Part shown: one piece after another, positions 48,495 to 48,711 of the stretch
Layout: every line of letters starts with the position of its first letter
Numbering within the stretch: position 1 is the stretch's first letter
Assembly (NCBI GenBank): GCA_012511885.1
Contig: JAAZFE010000151.1
Span: forward strand, 1 to 48,711
Origin: Lentisphaerota bacterium
GTDB taxonomy: Bacteria > Verrucomicrobiota > Kiritimatiellia > CAIQIC01 > Lenti-01
Length of the DNA: 48,711 bases
Direction: 5' to 3'
The notes under the pieces: model-generated
Databases searched by the model: none
What the model was told of the DNA's origin: nothing
Seen by the model: only the letters and a program-made list of their open reading frames with translations
Translations under genes and position numbers: made by a program

Positions 48495-48656
48495 GTCCCA
48501 AATGTCCGTACTACAATCCGTCAACTTCGTCTTTTTTGTGCACGTTTTTGAAAAGGCATATTCATAACCAGCTTGATATCAAAACAATACATGACCAAAA
48601 CTACACCCCTACTTTTTCTCTTGGATGTTGATTTTGACCTTGTAAGTCCAATCTCC

Positions 48657-48686
48657 TTGGCGATCTCTGCGTCTCTGCGAGAGAAA
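48657..48686. repeat. Short interspersed repeat of the CTCTGCGTCTCTGCG type
   Basis: GGCGATCTCTGCGTCTCTGC followed by GAGAGAAA resembles a short dispersed sequence known from intergenic regions of many environmental bacteria (recalled, not searched). It is present once here. Confidence 0.35.
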
Positions 48687-48711
48687 ACAGAACTTCAAAA
48701 TCCACACCGAC

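Larger units (their letters stand above)
48099..48711. other. Gene-free region upstream of secA
   Basis: No convincing coding sequence was found. About 48170-48400 is C-rich and then T-rich low complexity with repeated CCGTTTT-type words, resembling 10200-10356. About 48408-48494 holds three short hairpins. The end carries a short interspersed repeat. The secA promoter should be in the first part but was not identified. Confidence 0.55.

Overview
The window looks like chromosomal DNA of a GC-rich Gram-negative bacterium, most likely from the PVC group (Verrucomicrobiota/Kiritimatiellota type). The reasons are an SHD1-like domain fused to a hydrolase, large secreted multidomain proteins with a Calx-beta module and a PVC-style C-terminus, outer-membrane proteins (TolC-like, DUF481 barrel), a long SecA ending in a zinc-binding tail, and lineage-type short repeats. 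The phylum call is inference. No rRNA, tRNA, CRISPR array, transposase or phage gene was recognised.

Layout. 0-6.2 kb: a secreted esterase-like protein, a MEMO-family protein and an SHD1/hydrolase protein, separated by several copies of one mobile repeat. 6.2-10.1 kb: an efflux operon on the minus strand (TolC-like, then HlyD-like, then FtsX/MacB-like permease). 10.1-10.45 kb: a divergent control region with six copies of a 19-bp inverted repeat. 10.45-11.5 kb: a nucleotide-sugar epimerase-like SDR. 11.5-16.1 kb: an Fe(III)-type ABC importer operon (ATPase, long binding protein, fused permease). 16.4-17.5 kb: a DUF481 barrel. 17.6-34.9 kb: an exopolysaccharide/O-antigen-type locus. Its plus-strand arm has a small YIDPG membrane protein, two methyltransferases, a membrane sulfatase-fold enzyme, a TupA-like ATP-grasp protein and a GT4. 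Its convergent minus-strand arm has GT9, DUF362, a MurJ-like flippase, an orphan 139-aa protein, GT4, a Wzy-like polymerase, a broken 62-codon gene, and two GT4s. 34.9-39 kb: a membrane protein, a secreted protein, a metallophosphoesterase and an RG-rich zinc-finger protein. 39-48.1 kb: groEL, groES, dnaK, pcnB-like nucleotidyltransferase and secA, all on the minus strand.

Most striking is a family of ~217-bp non-autonomous mobile elements (MITEs): five full-length copies, two truncated or window-cut copies, and several fragments. They have 13-bp terminal inverted repeats (CCTGGATAATTCA), can fold into two internal hairpins, and three copies plus one apparent excision scar are flanked by exact 4-bp direct repeats (CAAC, ATAG, CTAA, CTAA). 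Insertion sites often coincide with stop codons. One copy (27305-27521) splits an otherwise intact 62-codon gene between the Wzy-like polymerase and a glycosyltransferase. Removing the element plus one CTAA restores the frame exactly. The second notable signal is the symmetric promoter region at 10.1-10.45 kb, where palindromes sit at matching positions in front of two divergent, apparently leaderless start codons.
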